Positions 25,985 through 35,654 of a DNA stretch of 64,000 bases are shown in pieces. The stretch's first letter is position 1. Every line of letters starts with the position of its first letter. The DNA is from Nitratireductor mangrovi (GTDB lineage: Bacteria > Pseudomonadota > Alphaproteobacteria > Rhizobiales > Rhizobiaceae). Location: contig NZ_CP042301.2 of the NCBI RefSeq assembly GCF_007922615.2, positions 2,666,001-2,730,000 on the forward strand, in the 5' to 3' direction. A model generated the notes under the pieces. That model saw nothing but the letters and a program-made list of their open reading frames with translations, was not told where the DNA came from and did not search any database. A program made the position numbers and the translations under genes.

Positions 25985-26974
25985 ATGAGCACGCTCGAGC
26001 TTGTCGATGCATCGAACCGGCTTGCCCGCCTGCCGGGCCTGCGCTCGCAGAGCGTCGGCGAGGCCGTCGCAGCGCTGTCGCAGCGCTACCGCAGCCACCG
26101 GCTGGAATTCGGGCACCAGAGGAGTGTCGAACTCGATTTCAGGCACCACGCGATCGATCTTGGCAAGGCGTCGCTCAACCTGTTGCGCTACGGGCCGCGG
26201 CTGGTCGTCGACGCGGGGAGCTTCGACACGTTCTACATGATTGAGTTCCCGCTCAGAGGCGGCGTGGACATCCTTTACGGCGACAACCGCGTGCATTCCC
26301 GCGTCGGCGGCGGTCTCGTCCTGTCACCCGGAACCTATATCCGCTCGAACTGGCATGAAGACACCACGCAGATCATGCTGCGGCTGGACCGGACGTTCGT
26401 GGAAAGCGCCTGGCAGCGGCGCACCGGATCACCCGTGCGCCAAACACCCATGTTCCGTCCCGAACTCGACCTGAGCTCACCCGAGGGACGCCGCATCGCA
26501 CGCCTGATCGGCGTGATGGTAACCGAGCAAATCGAGGCGGAAGCGACAGCGCTCGCGCCCATGCCGCTCGTCCACGCGGTCCTCGAGACGCTGTTCGATC
26601 ATGTGCCGGCAACGACAGTCGCGACCGTCGAGGCGCTAGCCGGCGGGCCGGTACCGCATTATGTTGGCCGCTTTCGGCGCCTGCTCGACGATCCGGCCGC
26701 ACTGCCGCAGCCTGTTGGCGCGCTCGCAGCCAGGATCGGCATATCCCAGCGGGCGCTGTCGGCGGGCATGCGGCGCTTCACCGGCTTTTCTCCGCACGAA
26801 TACCTGACCATGCGGCGCATGGAGCATGCGCGTGTTCTGCTGGAGCGCAGCGACCTGCCGATAGCCAGCATCGCCGGGGCCGTTGGCTATGCGCATGCCG
26901 GCCGTTTCGCGGCAGCGTTCCGGGGCCATTTCGGCGTCAATCCTTCCCGCCTCGCCTTCCCTGACGATAACTGA
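25985..26974 (+). CDS. AraC-family transcriptional regulator
   Basis: A 329-residue regulator with an N-terminal AraC-binding-like cupin region (FYMIEFPLRGGVDILYGDN, LSPGTYIRSNWHEDTTQIML) and a C-terminal double helix-turn-helix (ISQRALSAGMRRFTGFSPHEYL, VGYAHAGRFAAAFRGHFGVNPS). The start is uncertain: ATG at 25985 is used, with no good ribosome site; ATG at 25949 and 25916 are in frame. It precedes the FGGY kinase operon and is its probable activator. Confidence 0.85.
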   Translation: MSTLELVDASNRLARLPGLRSQSVGEAVAALSQRYRSHRLEFGHQRSVELDFRHHAIDLGKASLNLLRYGPRLVVDAGSFDTFYMIEFPLRGGVDILYGDNRVHSRVGGGLVLSPGTYIRSNWHEDTTQIMLRLDRTFVESAWQRRTGSPVRQTPMFRPELDLSSPEGRRIARLIGVMVTEQIEAEATALAPMPLVHAVLETLFDHVPATTVATVEALAGGPVPHYVGRFRRLLDDPAALPQPVGALAARIGISQRALSAGMRRFTGFSPHEYLTMRRMEHARVLLERSDLPIASIAGAVGYAHAGRFAAAFRGHFGVNPSRLAFPDDN

Positions 26975-27058
26975 AAGGCCGTTTTCGGCATCGCCGGTCC
27001 ATTTCAGGACGCCGAATGGAGCCCTTCGCCTCCCGGCGATTGACAGGCCGTGTCCCCT

Positions 27059-27076
27059 GCCCCGCACAATCGGGGC
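27059..27076 (+). promoter_or_regulatory. Inverted repeat in the FGGY kinase leader
   Basis: GCCCCG-CACAAT-CGGGGC is a perfect 6-bp inverted repeat between a TTGACA (27040-27045) and the ribosome site of the kinase. It could be an operator for the HutC or AraC regulator, or an RNA hairpin; the promoter itself is weakly defined. Confidence 0.4.
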
Positions 27077-27094
27077 AAGAACGGGAGGTGCGGA

Positions 27095-28597
27095 TTGGGC
27101 ACGGGAGCGGTGATCGCCGCAGATATCGGTTCCTCGGTGTTGAAGGCGGTCCAGTTCGACAGCGAAGGGGCGGTGCGGGCCGTCGCCAGGCGGCCGGTCA
27201 CCACCCATTCGCCCGACCCGCGCTCGCATCAGCAGGATCCCGACGAATGGTGGCAGGCATTCGCCGGGGCCGTCGCCGAGCTTCCGGACTCCAGCCATGC
27301 TTCGGCCGTCGTCCTGACCGGCTCCATGCAGAACCTGATCGCACTCGATGCGGCCGCCCGTCCCCTCGCCCCGGCCGTCCTTTATTCCGATCGCCGTCTT
27401 GACGAGGAGGAGATCGCCACACTCAGCGCCCGGCTTCCGGCCGACTACGCGAAGCGCACGGGAAACAGGCTCGACCCGGCACATACGATCCTCAAGCTGA
27501 TGATGCTGCCGAGGTTCGTTCCAGCGGCAACAGGTCGGCGGGATGTGCGTTGGGCCTTCGGGGCAAAGGATGCGATTTCGTTCCGCCTCACCGGCAGTTG
27601 TGCCATCGATCCGACGACAGCGTCGACGACCGGCCTGATGGGCATCACGACGCGCGACTGGGACGGCGACCTGGTCGTGGCCGCCGGCATCAACCCCACC
27701 GCCCTGCCGAAAATCCTGGCCGGCGACGAAATCGTCGGGCATCTCTCGGTCGAGGCAGCAAAATTCACAGGGCTTCCCGCCGGCATTCCGGTCTTCAACG
27801 GCGCCGGCGACGCGGCCACCGCGACCTGGGGTGCATACGCCGACAGTCCCGGCCGGGCCTATTGCTATCTCGGCACGACCGGCTGGGTGGCGGCCACGCT
27901 CGACCTGGCGGACGCCGCCCCTCCCCGCGAAATCTACACGCTCGCCGATCCCCTTCGCCGCGACCGTGTGATCATCGTCTCTCCCTTCCTGACGGCAGGC
28001 GCGGCGCTCGACTGGCTGGCCGAGACGACGGACCGAGATCTCGAAGAGTTGCTTGTGGGAGCCGCGGCGAAAGACATGTCGCCGCCCGCCGCGATGTTCC
28101 TTCCCTACCTGAAGGGAGAACGCGGCCCGTTCGAGGACAGCCGCGTGCGCGGTGCATTCCTCGGCCTCGACCACGCAACGACCGCAGAGGCGATGGCTTA
28201 TGCCGCGATCGAAGGCATTGCCTTCGCCGTGCGCCACAACCTCGATATGGCGGGTTTGCCGCCCTCGCCGCTCACTGTAATCGGCGGTGCGGCGCGGCAC
28301 TACATGCAGCGCCAGATCATGGCCGACGTGCTCGGCCGTGAGATCGCCGTGCTCGACGACAGCCAGGAAACCGCCGCGCTCGGCGCCCTGCGCATGATCG
28401 CTCCGAAGCTCGGCATCAGGCCAAAGGCCCGGCCAGCGGATGGCCATGTCAAGCCGCGGCGGGAGCGGGTCGGCTGGCACGACCGCCGTTTTTCCACCTA
28501 TCTTGCCGCCTCGCGCTTCGCGTGCGAGCAGTCGCCGACCCTTCACGCATACGACGTACAGACAGAAAAGCACTCAAACGACAGGAGGACGTCATGA
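27095..28597 (+). CDS. FGGY-family carbohydrate kinase (xylulokinase-like)
   Basis: A 500-residue sugar kinase. The phosphate-1 motif ADIGSSVLKAVQFD, the substrate region TGSMQNLIALD, the catalytic aspartate in GAGDAATATWGAY, and the adenine motif VIGGAARHYMQRQIMADVLG are present. The TTG at 27095 is preferred: GGGAGG sits six bases upstream and the protein then begins MGTGAVIAADIGSS. It is coupled to the binding-protein gene by ATGA. Sugar specificity cannot be read; a pentulose or related sugar is likely. Confidence 0.88.
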   Translation: MGTGAVIAADIGSSVLKAVQFDSEGAVRAVARRPVTTHSPDPRSHQQDPDEWWQAFAGAVAELPDSSHASAVVLTGSMQNLIALDAAARPLAPAVLYSDRRLDEEEIATLSARLPADYAKRTGNRLDPAHTILKLMMLPRFVPAATGRRDVRWAFGAKDAISFRLTGSCAIDPTTASTTGLMGITTRDWDGDLVVAAGINPTALPKILAGDEIVGHLSVEAAKFTGLPAGIPVFNGAGDAATATWGAYADSPGRAYCYLGTTGWVAATLDLADAAPPREIYTLADPLRRDRVIIVSPFLTAGAALDWLAETTDRDLEELLVGAAAKDMSPPAAMFLPYLKGERGPFEDSRVRGAFLGLDHATTAEAMAYAAIEGIAFAVRHNLDMAGLPPSPLTVIGGAARHYMQRQIMADVLGREIAVLDDSQETAALGALRMIAPKLGIRPKARPADGHVKPRRERVGWHDRRFSTYLAASRFACEQSPTLHAYDVQTEKHSNDRRTS

Positions 28598-29505
28598 GAA
28601 AAACGCTTTCCATGCTTGCAGGGCTTACGATGCTGCAATTATCCGCCGCGCATGCCGAGGACGTGGCCGTGCTCACGCCGTATCTGAGTTCAGTCGCGAC
28701 CAACGAGATGGTCGAGACCTTCACGTCGGAAGCCGGCGCGAAGGGCTGGACGGTCAACGTCGTCGACACGCGTGGCGACTTCCAGCAGCTCGCCAGCCGT
28801 GTCGAGGATGTCACCAATGCCGGGGTGTCCGCGATTGTCCTGGTCAGCGTCGACCCCAACCAGATCGGCGACCAGGTGGCCGCGGCCGCCGCGAAAGGCA
28901 TTTCCGTGGTCGCCCTCGACGGCGCGCTCGCCGATGGCGTGTCGGTCAACATCACCACAGACAATTTCCGTCTCGGCACGATCCTGTCCGACTACCTGTT
29001 CGAGGCGCTGGGCGGCGAAGGCGATATCGTCAAGTTCTTCCATTCGGCGCATCCCGGCGTGCGCCAGCGGGAACTCGCGCTGGACGAGGCGCTGGGGAAG
29101 AACGACGGCATCAAGGTGATCGCCGAGCATTACGTCCAGGTTCCGGGACCGATCGACAATGCCCGCCAGGCGATGGAGACCTTCGTGCGCCAGTATAGCG
29201 CCGACATCGACGGCGTGTGGGCCGCCTGGGACGAGCCGGCGATCGGCGCTCTGCTGGCGATCCAAAGCGATCTGCCGGATTCGGCGGCGCTGATCGCCGG
29301 CATCGACGGCAATCCGCAGGCCGTGGACCTGATCCGCCAGTGCACCAACCTGATCGCAACCGTCAGGCAGGATTTCGCCGGCATCGCCAGCAAGGCCGTT
29401 GAGCAGATCGGCGCGATCATGGAGGGGCAGCAGCCGGCCGAACGCGAAATCTTCGTGGACGCTACGGTGATCGACCGCGCAAGCCTCGGCGTCAGCTGCG
29501 AATAG
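28594..29505 (+). CDS. Ribose-type sugar ABC transporter substrate-binding protein
   Basis: A 303-residue periplasmic receptor of the Peripla_BP_4 class: signal peptide MRKTLSMLAGLTMLQLSAAHA, followed by TNEMVETFTSEAGAKGW, LVSVDPNQIGDQVAAAAAKGI, VVALDG, and the hinge region ITTDNFRLGTILSDYL and AAWDEPAIGALLA. ACAGGAGG precedes the ATG. A longer frame starting inside the kinase gene is rejected. Confidence 0.9.
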   Translation: MRKTLSMLAGLTMLQLSAAHAEDVAVLTPYLSSVATNEMVETFTSEAGAKGWTVNVVDTRGDFQQLASRVEDVTNAGVSAIVLVSVDPNQIGDQVAAAAAKGISVVALDGALADGVSVNITTDNFRLGTILSDYLFEALGGEGDIVKFFHSAHPGVRQRELALDEALGKNDGIKVIAEHYVQVPGPIDNARQAMETFVRQYSADIDGVWAAWDEPAIGALLAIQSDLPDSAALIAGIDGNPQAVDLIRQCTNLIATVRQDFAGIASKAVEQIGAIMEGQQPAEREIFVDATVIDRASLGVSCE

Positions 29506-29515
29506 CCTGCGGACC

Positions 29516-31033
29516 ATGCTCGAAATCCGCGGCCTCACGAAGCGTTTTGGCGGCATCGTGGCGCTTGACGGCGTCGCGATGTCCGTCGCGCGGGGCCGGG
29601 TCCACGCCCTGTTGGGCGAAAACGGGGCCGGCAAGTCCACCCTGTTCAAGTGCCTGTCGGGCGTCCATGCACCCGATGCCGGCGAGATGTTCCTCGACGG
29701 CCGGCCTTTCGCCCCCCAAAGCCCGATCGCGGCAGAAACGGCCGGTCTCAGATTCGTGCATCAGGAGTTGAACCTTGTGCCCGGCTTCTCCGCCTTCGAA
29801 AACGCTTTCGTCGGGCGCCGGTACCCGCGCCGGGCCGGCCTCATCGATTGGCGCGCCATGCGGCGCCGGTTTGCCGGCATCCGCGACCGCTACGGGCTCG
29901 ACGTCGACATCGACGTGCCGGTCGGTCGCCTGTCGACGGCGAAATGCCAGCTGGTCGAAATCCTGCGCGCGCTGATGGACGAAGCGAGGCTGCTCGTCCT
30001 GGACGAGCCGACGGCTTCGCTGAGCGAGGCGGAGGCCGAGACGCTGCACGGCATCGTCCGGCGTCTCGCCGCGCATGGCTGCGCCATGATCTTCGTGTCG
30101 CACCGGCTGGACGAGGTGTTCGCCGTGGCGGACGAATACACCGTGTTGCGCAACGGCCGCTCGGTCGGCAGCGGCACGATGAAGCAGATCGACCGGGACG
30201 GTATCGTGGCCCTGATGGCCGGCGAAGGGTTTCGCCAGGAGGATGCCTCCGGCGCGATCAACACTGGCGCGGCGGTCCTTCAACTCTCGGATATCCGCCC
30301 TTCGCCGGTGCGCGCCGGCGTCGACATGTCGGTCGCCGCCGGGGAAATCGTCGGCCTCTACGGCATTGTCGGCAGCGGGCGGTCCAGCCTGCTCAAGACG
30401 ATCTGGGGCGCCAACCCGCTGGCATCCGGCGAGATCCGGATCGACGGATCGAGGCTTCCAGCGATGGGGATTGGCGAGCGTATCAGAGCCGGCGTCGCCT
30501 ACGTGCCCGAGGATCGGCGCACCAAGGGGTTGGTCATGCACCATCCCATCCTCGACAACGCGCTACTGCCGAGCCTGTCGCGATACCGGGTCGCCGGCTT
30601 CCTGCCGGTGGTGAACTGGCGCGCCGCGCGCATCGGCGCCCGCGCCATGCTGTCGGAGCGCAACGTCAAATACGGCCGGTTGACCGACCCGGTCTCCACC
30701 CTTTCGGGAGGAAACCAGCAAAAGGTGATGATCGGGCGCTGGCTTGCCGGCGACACGCGCCTTTTCCTGCTCGACGAGCCGACGCGCGGCGTCGACGTCC
30801 GCTCCAAGGCGGAAATCCACGCCCTATGCCGGCGGCTCGCCGAGAATGGTGCCGCCGTCGTCCTTGTCACCAGCGATATCGAGGAACTCCTGATGCTCGC
30901 CACGCGCATCGTGGTGATGGCGCAAGGACGCGTCACGCTCGACATGGCCAATCAGGGTCTCGAACGCCAGACCATCCTCGGCGCCACGTTCAGCGCCGAG
31001 AGGCAGCGCGTGGCGATGAGGACCGTCCCGTGA
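29516..31033 (+). CDS. Sugar ABC transporter ATP-binding protein (RbsA/XylG type)
   Basis: A 505-residue protein with two ATPase domains. Domain 1: Walker A GENGAGKST, signature-like LSTAKCQLVEI, Walker B LLVLDEPTAS, switch SHRLDE. Domain 2: degenerate Walker A GIVGSGRSS, signature LSGGNQQKV, Walker B LFLLDEPTRGVD. Two-domain form and the degenerate first signature and second Walker A are normal for the CUT2 family. Confidence 0.93.
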   Translation: MLEIRGLTKRFGGIVALDGVAMSVARGRVHALLGENGAGKSTLFKCLSGVHAPDAGEMFLDGRPFAPQSPIAAETAGLRFVHQELNLVPGFSAFENAFVGRRYPRRAGLIDWRAMRRRFAGIRDRYGLDVDIDVPVGRLSTAKCQLVEILRALMDEARLLVLDEPTASLSEAEAETLHGIVRRLAAHGCAMIFVSHRLDEVFAVADEYTVLRNGRSVGSGTMKQIDRDGIVALMAGEGFRQEDASGAINTGAAVLQLSDIRPSPVRAGVDMSVAAGEIVGLYGIVGSGRSSLLKTIWGANPLASGEIRIDGSRLPAMGIGERIRAGVAYVPEDRRTKGLVMHHPILDNALLPSLSRYRVAGFLPVVNWRAARIGARAMLSERNVKYGRLTDPVSTLSGGNQQKVMIGRWLAGDTRLFLLDEPTRGVDVRSKAEIHALCRRLAENGAAVVLVTSDIEELLMLATRIVVMAQGRVTLDMANQGLERQTILGATFSAERQRVAMRTVP

Positions 31034-31959
31034 GCGCCATTTCCCGGTTTGGCACGCTGCTCGGGCTGATAGCGATCGTCGCGCTGTTTTCGGCGCTGTC
31101 GCCCGGCTCCTTCGCGCAGGCCTCCAACCTGATCAACATCACCCAGCAGATGTCGCTGCTGGCGATCGTGGCGCTCGGCGCGACCTTCGTCATGTCGCTG
31201 TCGGAGTTCGACCTGTCGGTCGGCGCGGTGGTGTCGATGTCCGGCATCGTTTCGGTCAGCCTGTTCGCCCTCGGGTGGGGGATCGTTCCGACCATCGCGA
31301 TCACCCTTTTGGCCGGCTTCGCGGTCGGCTGCGCCAGCGGCTTCCTGATCGCGACATGGCGCATGCCGAGCTTCATCATGACGCTGGCAATGGGCACCAT
31401 CATCGGCGGCATCACCTTCTGGGCCAGCGGCGGCGCCACGCTGTTCGGCAGCATACCCGACGGTTTCCGCAACCTGGGGCGCGGCTACCTGGCAGGCATA
31501 CCCGTGCTCACGCTGTGGGCCCTGACCACAACGGTATTCGCCGCGCTGGTACTCGACCACACCGAACCCGGCCGGCGCATGCTGGCGATCGGCGGCAACA
31601 GGGAAGCAGCCCGCCTCACCGGCGTCAGGATCGTGCCTACATCGGTCCTCGCCTTCGGCCTATGCACTTTACTTGCGGCGCTCGCCGGCCTGCTTTTGAC
31701 CGCGCGCCTGGGCAGCGCGCATCCGACCGGCGGCGCCGGCTTTCTGCTCCAGGCCTATGCCGCGGTGTTCCTCGGCATGACCGCGTTTCGCGACGGGCAG
31801 CCAAACGCGGCCGGCACGCTGGTGGGTGCCGCCATCATCGCAGTCGTGGCGAACGGGCTGACCATCCTCGGCGTCCCGAACTATCTGCAGGACATCTTCA
31901 CCGGCCTCATCATCATCGGCGCGGTGCTGGTGCGCAATATCGGACACTCGGAGCGATGA
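31030..31959 (+). CDS. Sugar ABC transporter permease (RbsC type)
   Basis: A 309-residue CUT2 permease with about eight to ten helices, the motif EFDLSVGAVVSMSGIV and the coupling loop GGNREAARLTGVRI. The start is a GTG at 31030 overlapping the ATPase stop (GTGA). The longer open frame through the ATPase gene is rejected. Confidence 0.9.
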   Translation: MSAISRFGTLLGLIAIVALFSALSPGSFAQASNLINITQQMSLLAIVALGATFVMSLSEFDLSVGAVVSMSGIVSVSLFALGWGIVPTIAITLLAGFAVGCASGFLIATWRMPSFIMTLAMGTIIGGITFWASGGATLFGSIPDGFRNLGRGYLAGIPVLTLWALTTTVFAALVLDHTEPGRRMLAIGGNREAARLTGVRIVPTSVLAFGLCTLLAALAGLLLTARLGSAHPTGGAGFLLQAYAAVFLGMTAFRDGQPNAAGTLVGAAIIAVVANGLTILGVPNYLQDIFTGLIIIGAVLVRNIGHSER

Positions 31960-32672
31960 AACACTTGCCGGAGGCCTCAGCACACGAGCGTGTCGCCAGC
32001 GCCATGATCTCCGAACTCGCGAGCGGCCTGTGGCGCGCCGGCGACCATCTACCGGCCGAACTGGAACTGGCGGCCTTTTACAAGGTCGGGCGGCGCACCG
32101 TGCGCAAGGCACTCGCGGTGCTGGAGCGGCAGGGGCTCGTCGTCAAGAACCAGGGGCGCCGGACGCTGTTTCGCGGCAGGTCGATTTCGCGCCTGCGCGA
32201 GACGGTGGAGGACTTTCCGACGGCCGCGCGCAGGGCCGGCTTCGTGCCCTCTACCCGGGTGGCCGAGTTCGCCCGTATCGCCGCCGGTCTTACCGAGGCA
32301 CGGGCCTTGTCGCTGCCGCTCGGCGCGCCGGTTGCCGAGATCTGGCGCTTGAGGCTTCTGGACGGGCGGGTCGCAGTCTGCCAGCGCTCGGTGCTTCCCG
32401 ACGAGATCGCAAGCCGCGTTCCGCGCTCGCGACTGAGCCACGGATCGCTCTACGCGGCGCTGCGCGAACATGCCGGCGTGGGCGAACTGTTCGTCGCGAG
32501 CGAGCAATTGGCGACGTCGCAGGCATCCGAACTCGAAGCACGGCACGCGAGGATCGAACCGGGACGCAGCGTCGTCCGCATGGCCCGCGTGGTGGCGGAC
32601 GCGCCTTGCCGCTTGGTCGAATATTCGAACGTCATCTTCCTGGACCGCAGCTACCACTATGCCGTCGTCTAG
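31956..32672 (+). CDS. GntR-family regulator, HutC type with UTRA domain
   Basis: A 238-residue regulator: winged helix (HLPAELELAAFYKVGRRTVRKA, LERQGLVVKNQGRRT) and a UTRA effector domain (AEIWRLRLLDGRVAVCQRSVLP, ending VEYSNVIFLDRSYHYAVV). Its ATG overlaps the permease stop. A regulator as the last gene of its own operon, with a different AraC regulator at the front, suggests two signals control the sugar operon. Confidence 0.9.
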   Translation: MKHLPEASAHERVASAMISELASGLWRAGDHLPAELELAAFYKVGRRTVRKALAVLERQGLVVKNQGRRTLFRGRSISRLRETVEDFPTAARRAGFVPSTRVAEFARIAAGLTEARALSLPLGAPVAEIWRLRLLDGRVAVCQRSVLPDEIASRVPRSRLSHGSLYAALREHAGVGELFVASEQLATSQASELEARHARIEPGRSVVRMARVVADAPCRLVEYSNVIFLDRSYHYAVV

Positions 32673-32813
32673 AGCGTTTCAGGCCTGACGCACCTGCTGT
32701 CCCCATCACTCGGGAAGCACTCGCCGCGATATTTCCCGTTTCACTGCTGCGTGCTTGCGGCATCCTGGCGCAATCGGCAGCGTCAAGTCGCATATTCACG
32801 CCGCCACGGCTGG

Positions 32814-34247
32814 CTATGGCAGCGTGTAAGCGGTTTTGACGGTGGTGTAGAACTCGGCGGCGTAGCGCCCCTGCTCGCGCGGGCCGTAGCTGGAGCCTTT
32901 GCGGCCTCCGAAAGGGACATGATAGTCGACGCCGGCCGTCGGCAAGTTGACCATCACCATGCCGGCCTCGGCGTTGCGCCGGAAATGCGAAGCGTATTTG
33001 AGGCTCGTCGTGCAGATGCCGGAGGACAGGCCGAAGGGCGTGTCGTTGGCGGCAGCAAGCGCCTCTTCGTAGTCCTTGACCCGCTGGACGCTGGCGACCG
33101 GACCGAAAATCTCCTCGCGATTGATGCGCATCTCGGGCGTGGTATCGGTGAAGAGCGCCGGCTGCAGGTAGAAGCCCGGGTTTTCCCGGTTCAGCCGCTC
33201 GCCGCCGAAGGCAAGCGTCGCCCCTTCCTCTCGTCCAATGTCGATAGGAAATGTCCTGATCGAGCTGGCCCTGGTCGACCACCGGCCCGATATGGGTGCC
33301 GGCCTTCAAGGCGTCGTCGACGACGAGGCCCTTCAGCTTTTCGGTGACAGCCGCGACAAAGCGGTCGTGGATGCCGTCCGTCACAACGAGGCGCGAGGAA
33401 GCGGTGCAGCGCTGGCCGGTGGAGAAGAAGGCGCCGTTGACGGCACAGTCGACCGCAATACCAAGGTCGGCATCGTCGAGCACAACCAGCGGGTTCTTGC
33501 CGCCCATCTCGAGCTGGAATTTCTTCATCTGTCCGACGCAGGCGGCCGCGACCTTCTTGCCGGTCGCGACCGAGCCGGTGAAGGTGACGGCGTCGACGCG
33601 CGGATCGTTCAGGATGGCGTCGCCGACAACCGCGCCGCGGCCCATGACAAGGTTGAAAGCGCCCTCCGGCACGCCGGCGCGCACGATGATGTCGGCAGCG
33701 CCCAGGCCGAACCCGGCACGAGTTCGGCTGGCTTGAAGACCACGGTGTTGCCGTAGGCGAGCGCCGGCGCGATCTTCCAGGCCGGTATCGCGACCGGAAA
33801 ATTCCACGGCGTGATGATACCCACCACACCGACCGGCTCGCGCGTCAGTTCGACATCGATGCCCGGCCGCGTCGAGGCCAGCTTCTCGCCCGAAAGCCGC
33901 AGCACCTCGCCGGCGAAGAAGTCGAATATCTGCGCGGCGCGCATCACCTCGCCAACGCCTTCGCCAAGCGTCTTGCCCTCCTCGCGCGAAAGCAGCCGGC
34001 CGAGTTCGTCCTTGCGCGCAAGGATCTCGCTCGACACCTTCTGGAGGATATCGTGGCGCTGCTGGATGCCCGAGCGCGACCAGGCGGGAAAGGCGGCGCG
34101 GGCCGCGGCGATCGCCTCAAGCGCCTGCTCGCGGTCGGCGCGCGCATATTCGCCGATCACATCGCCGGTGTTCGACGGGTTGACGTTGTCCTGCGCCTCG
34201 GCGCCTTCCGCCCAGCGTCCGGCGATGAAGTTGTGATGAATGGTCAT
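32814..34247 (-). pseudogene. Aldehyde dehydrogenase pseudogene (alpha-ketoglutarate semialdehyde dehydrogenase type)
   Basis: Three consecutive reading frames cover one ALDH. Frame 1 (34247 to about 33697): FIAGRWAEGAEAQDNVNPS, GIITPWNFPVAIPAWKIAPA, FKPAELVPGS. Frame 2 (about 33697 to 33245): ADIIVRAGVPEGAFN, FTGSVATGKKVA, LEMGGKNPLVVLDDADL, FFSTGQRCTASSRLVV (catalytic cysteine). Frame 3 (about 33243 to 32814): MRINREEIFGPVASVQ, PFGGRKGSSYGPREQG. The first shift looks like loss of one G in CTGGCC; the second needs two missing bases or one extra near 33244. All catalytic residues survive, so inactivation is recent or these are sequencing errors. It adjoins a XylX-like gene. Confidence 0.88.
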
Positions 34248-34267
34248 TGTTCGGCGGCGTTCCCGTT

Positions 34268-35425
34268 TCAGATCAGCCCGGCCCCTGCCAGATCGCGCAT
34301 CAGGTGACTGGCGCTATAGCGCCACGCAGGGCAACCCGTCGAGAGTTCGACGCGGTTTACAAGCGCTCCAAGACGCTCGGAAGAAATGGTGACGATGTCC
34401 CCGGTCTTGTGCGTGAAGCCCTTGCCCGCCTCGCCGCGGTCTTTCACCGGGGCGAACATCGTGCCGAGATAGAGTACCATCCCGTCCGGATATTGATGGT
34501 GGTCTCCCATCGCGGCAGCCACCAGTTCCTCGGGCGAGCGACTGATCTCGGCCATCGAGCTTTCACCCTCAAGCACGAAGCCGTCCTCGCCTTCGACACG
34601 CAACCCAACTATGGCCTGCTTCACGTCGGCGAGCGAATAGCCGGCATCAAACAGACGAATGAAGGGTCCGAGCGAGGCCGACGCATTGTTGTCCTTGGCC
34701 TTGCCGAGGAGCAGCGCCGAGCGGCCTTCGACGTCGCGGAGATTGACGTCGTTGCCGAGCGTGGCGCCGACGATCCGTCCGTCGCTGGCGGCGATGACGG
34801 CGACCTCGGGCTCCGGATTGTTCCATGTCGAAACGGGATGCAGCCCGACATCGGCACCGAAACCCACCGAGGCCATCGGCTGGCATTTGGTGAAAATCTC
34901 GGCGTCGGGGCCGATCCCGACCTCCAGATATTGCGACCACGCCCCCCGCTCGATGAGTTTCGACTTGATTGCCATCGCCTCCGGTGAACCGGGTTTCAGC
35001 GTCGAGAGATCGTCGCCGATCAGCCCGGCAATGTCGGCGCGGATCGCTTCCGCTTTTCCGGGATCCCCCCGCGCCTGTTCCTCGATCACCCGTTCCAGCA
35101 GACTGACGACGAAGGTGACGCCCGAGGCCTTCACCGCTTGCAGATCGACAGGCGAAAGCAGGAACGGGCGCGAAGGATCGGTGCGCGCGGCCACGCTGTT
35201 CGCCGCGATCTCCGAGAGGCTGCCCAGGCTTCTGCCCTCGGCCCCAGCCACATACGCGGTCGGGTCCTCCAGTTCGCAGAGGTCGCGCACGGTCGGCGCA
35301 GCGCGGGCGGTGATGTCGACAATTTCGCTGCCACGCACTGCGACGACGACCGGATGCGCGCGGTCGGGTGTCCGCGCGCGCCCGACAAAAACGCCGTCCT
35401 GAGGCAGATCGATCGCAAAAGACAT
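34268..35425 (-). CDS. FAH-family protein, probable 2-keto-3-deoxy-pentonate dehydratase (XylX-like)
   Basis: A 385-residue fumarylacetoacetate hydrolase superfamily enzyme. Metal ligands are visible in YLEVGIGPDAEIFTK, NNPEPEVAVI (two glutamates) and LGNDVNLRDVEG; GKAKDNNASASLGPF is typical of the long AraD1/XylX-type branch. In Weimberg-type pathways such dehydratases make alpha-ketoglutarate semialdehyde, the substrate of the neighbouring dehydrogenase, here a pseudogene. Function is inferred from length and neighbour; related enzymes act on other keto-deoxy acids. Confidence 0.8.
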   Translation of the reverse strand: MSFAIDLPQDGVFVGRARTPDRAHPVVVAVRGSEIVDITARAAPTVRDLCELEDPTAYVAGAEGRSLGSLSEIAANSVAARTDPSRPFLLSPVDLQAVKASGVTFVVSLLERVIEEQARGDPGKAEAIRADIAGLIGDDLSTLKPGSPEAMAIKSKLIERGAWSQYLEVGIGPDAEIFTKCQPMASVGFGADVGLHPVSTWNNPEPEVAVIAASDGRIVGATLGNDVNLRDVEGRSALLLGKAKDNNASASLGPFIRLFDAGYSLADVKQAIVGLRVEGEDGFVLEGESSMAEISRSPEELVAAAMGDHHQYPDGMVLYLGTMFAPVKDRGEAGKGFTHKTGDIVTISSERLGALVNRVELSTGCPAWRYSASHLMRDLAGAGLI

Positions 35426-35435
35426 GTGTTATCCC

Positions 35436-35654
35436 TTAGCGGCGCTTGAAGACGGGTGCACGCTTTTCCTTGAACGCGGCCCGGCTTTCGAGGGCATCCT
35501 CCGTTGCAAAACAGATCGTCTGGAGGTCGCGCTCGTATTCAATGGCCTTCTCCGGGGGCATCGTATGCGCCGCCCTGAGATTGAGCTTTGCCGTTTCCGC
35601 GGCGATCGGCGCCCGCGCGGCGATGGTCCCGGCAATCTCTCGAGCACGCACCAT
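35436..35654 (-). pseudogene. Crotonase (enoyl-CoA hydratase) C-terminal remnant
   Basis: Seventy-two residues resemble only the C-terminal end of an enoyl-CoA hydratase: IAGTIAARAPIAAETAKLNL, FATEDALESRAAFKEKRAPV. The catalytic oxyanion-hole region is absent, and the 248 bases upstream (to 35902) show no continuing crotonase frame and no other gene. The truncated gene is probably dead. Confidence 0.7.

Noticed and set aside
26636..28573. A 645-codon minus-strand open frame opposite AraC and the FGGY kinase
   Set aside because: Composition typical of antisense shadow; both sense genes have clear motifs and ribosome sites.
29650..31029. N-terminal extension of the RbsC-type permease through the ATPase gene
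   Set aside because: The extension is low-complexity Arg/Pro-rich and out of frame with RbsA; the GTG at 31030 gives a normal permease.
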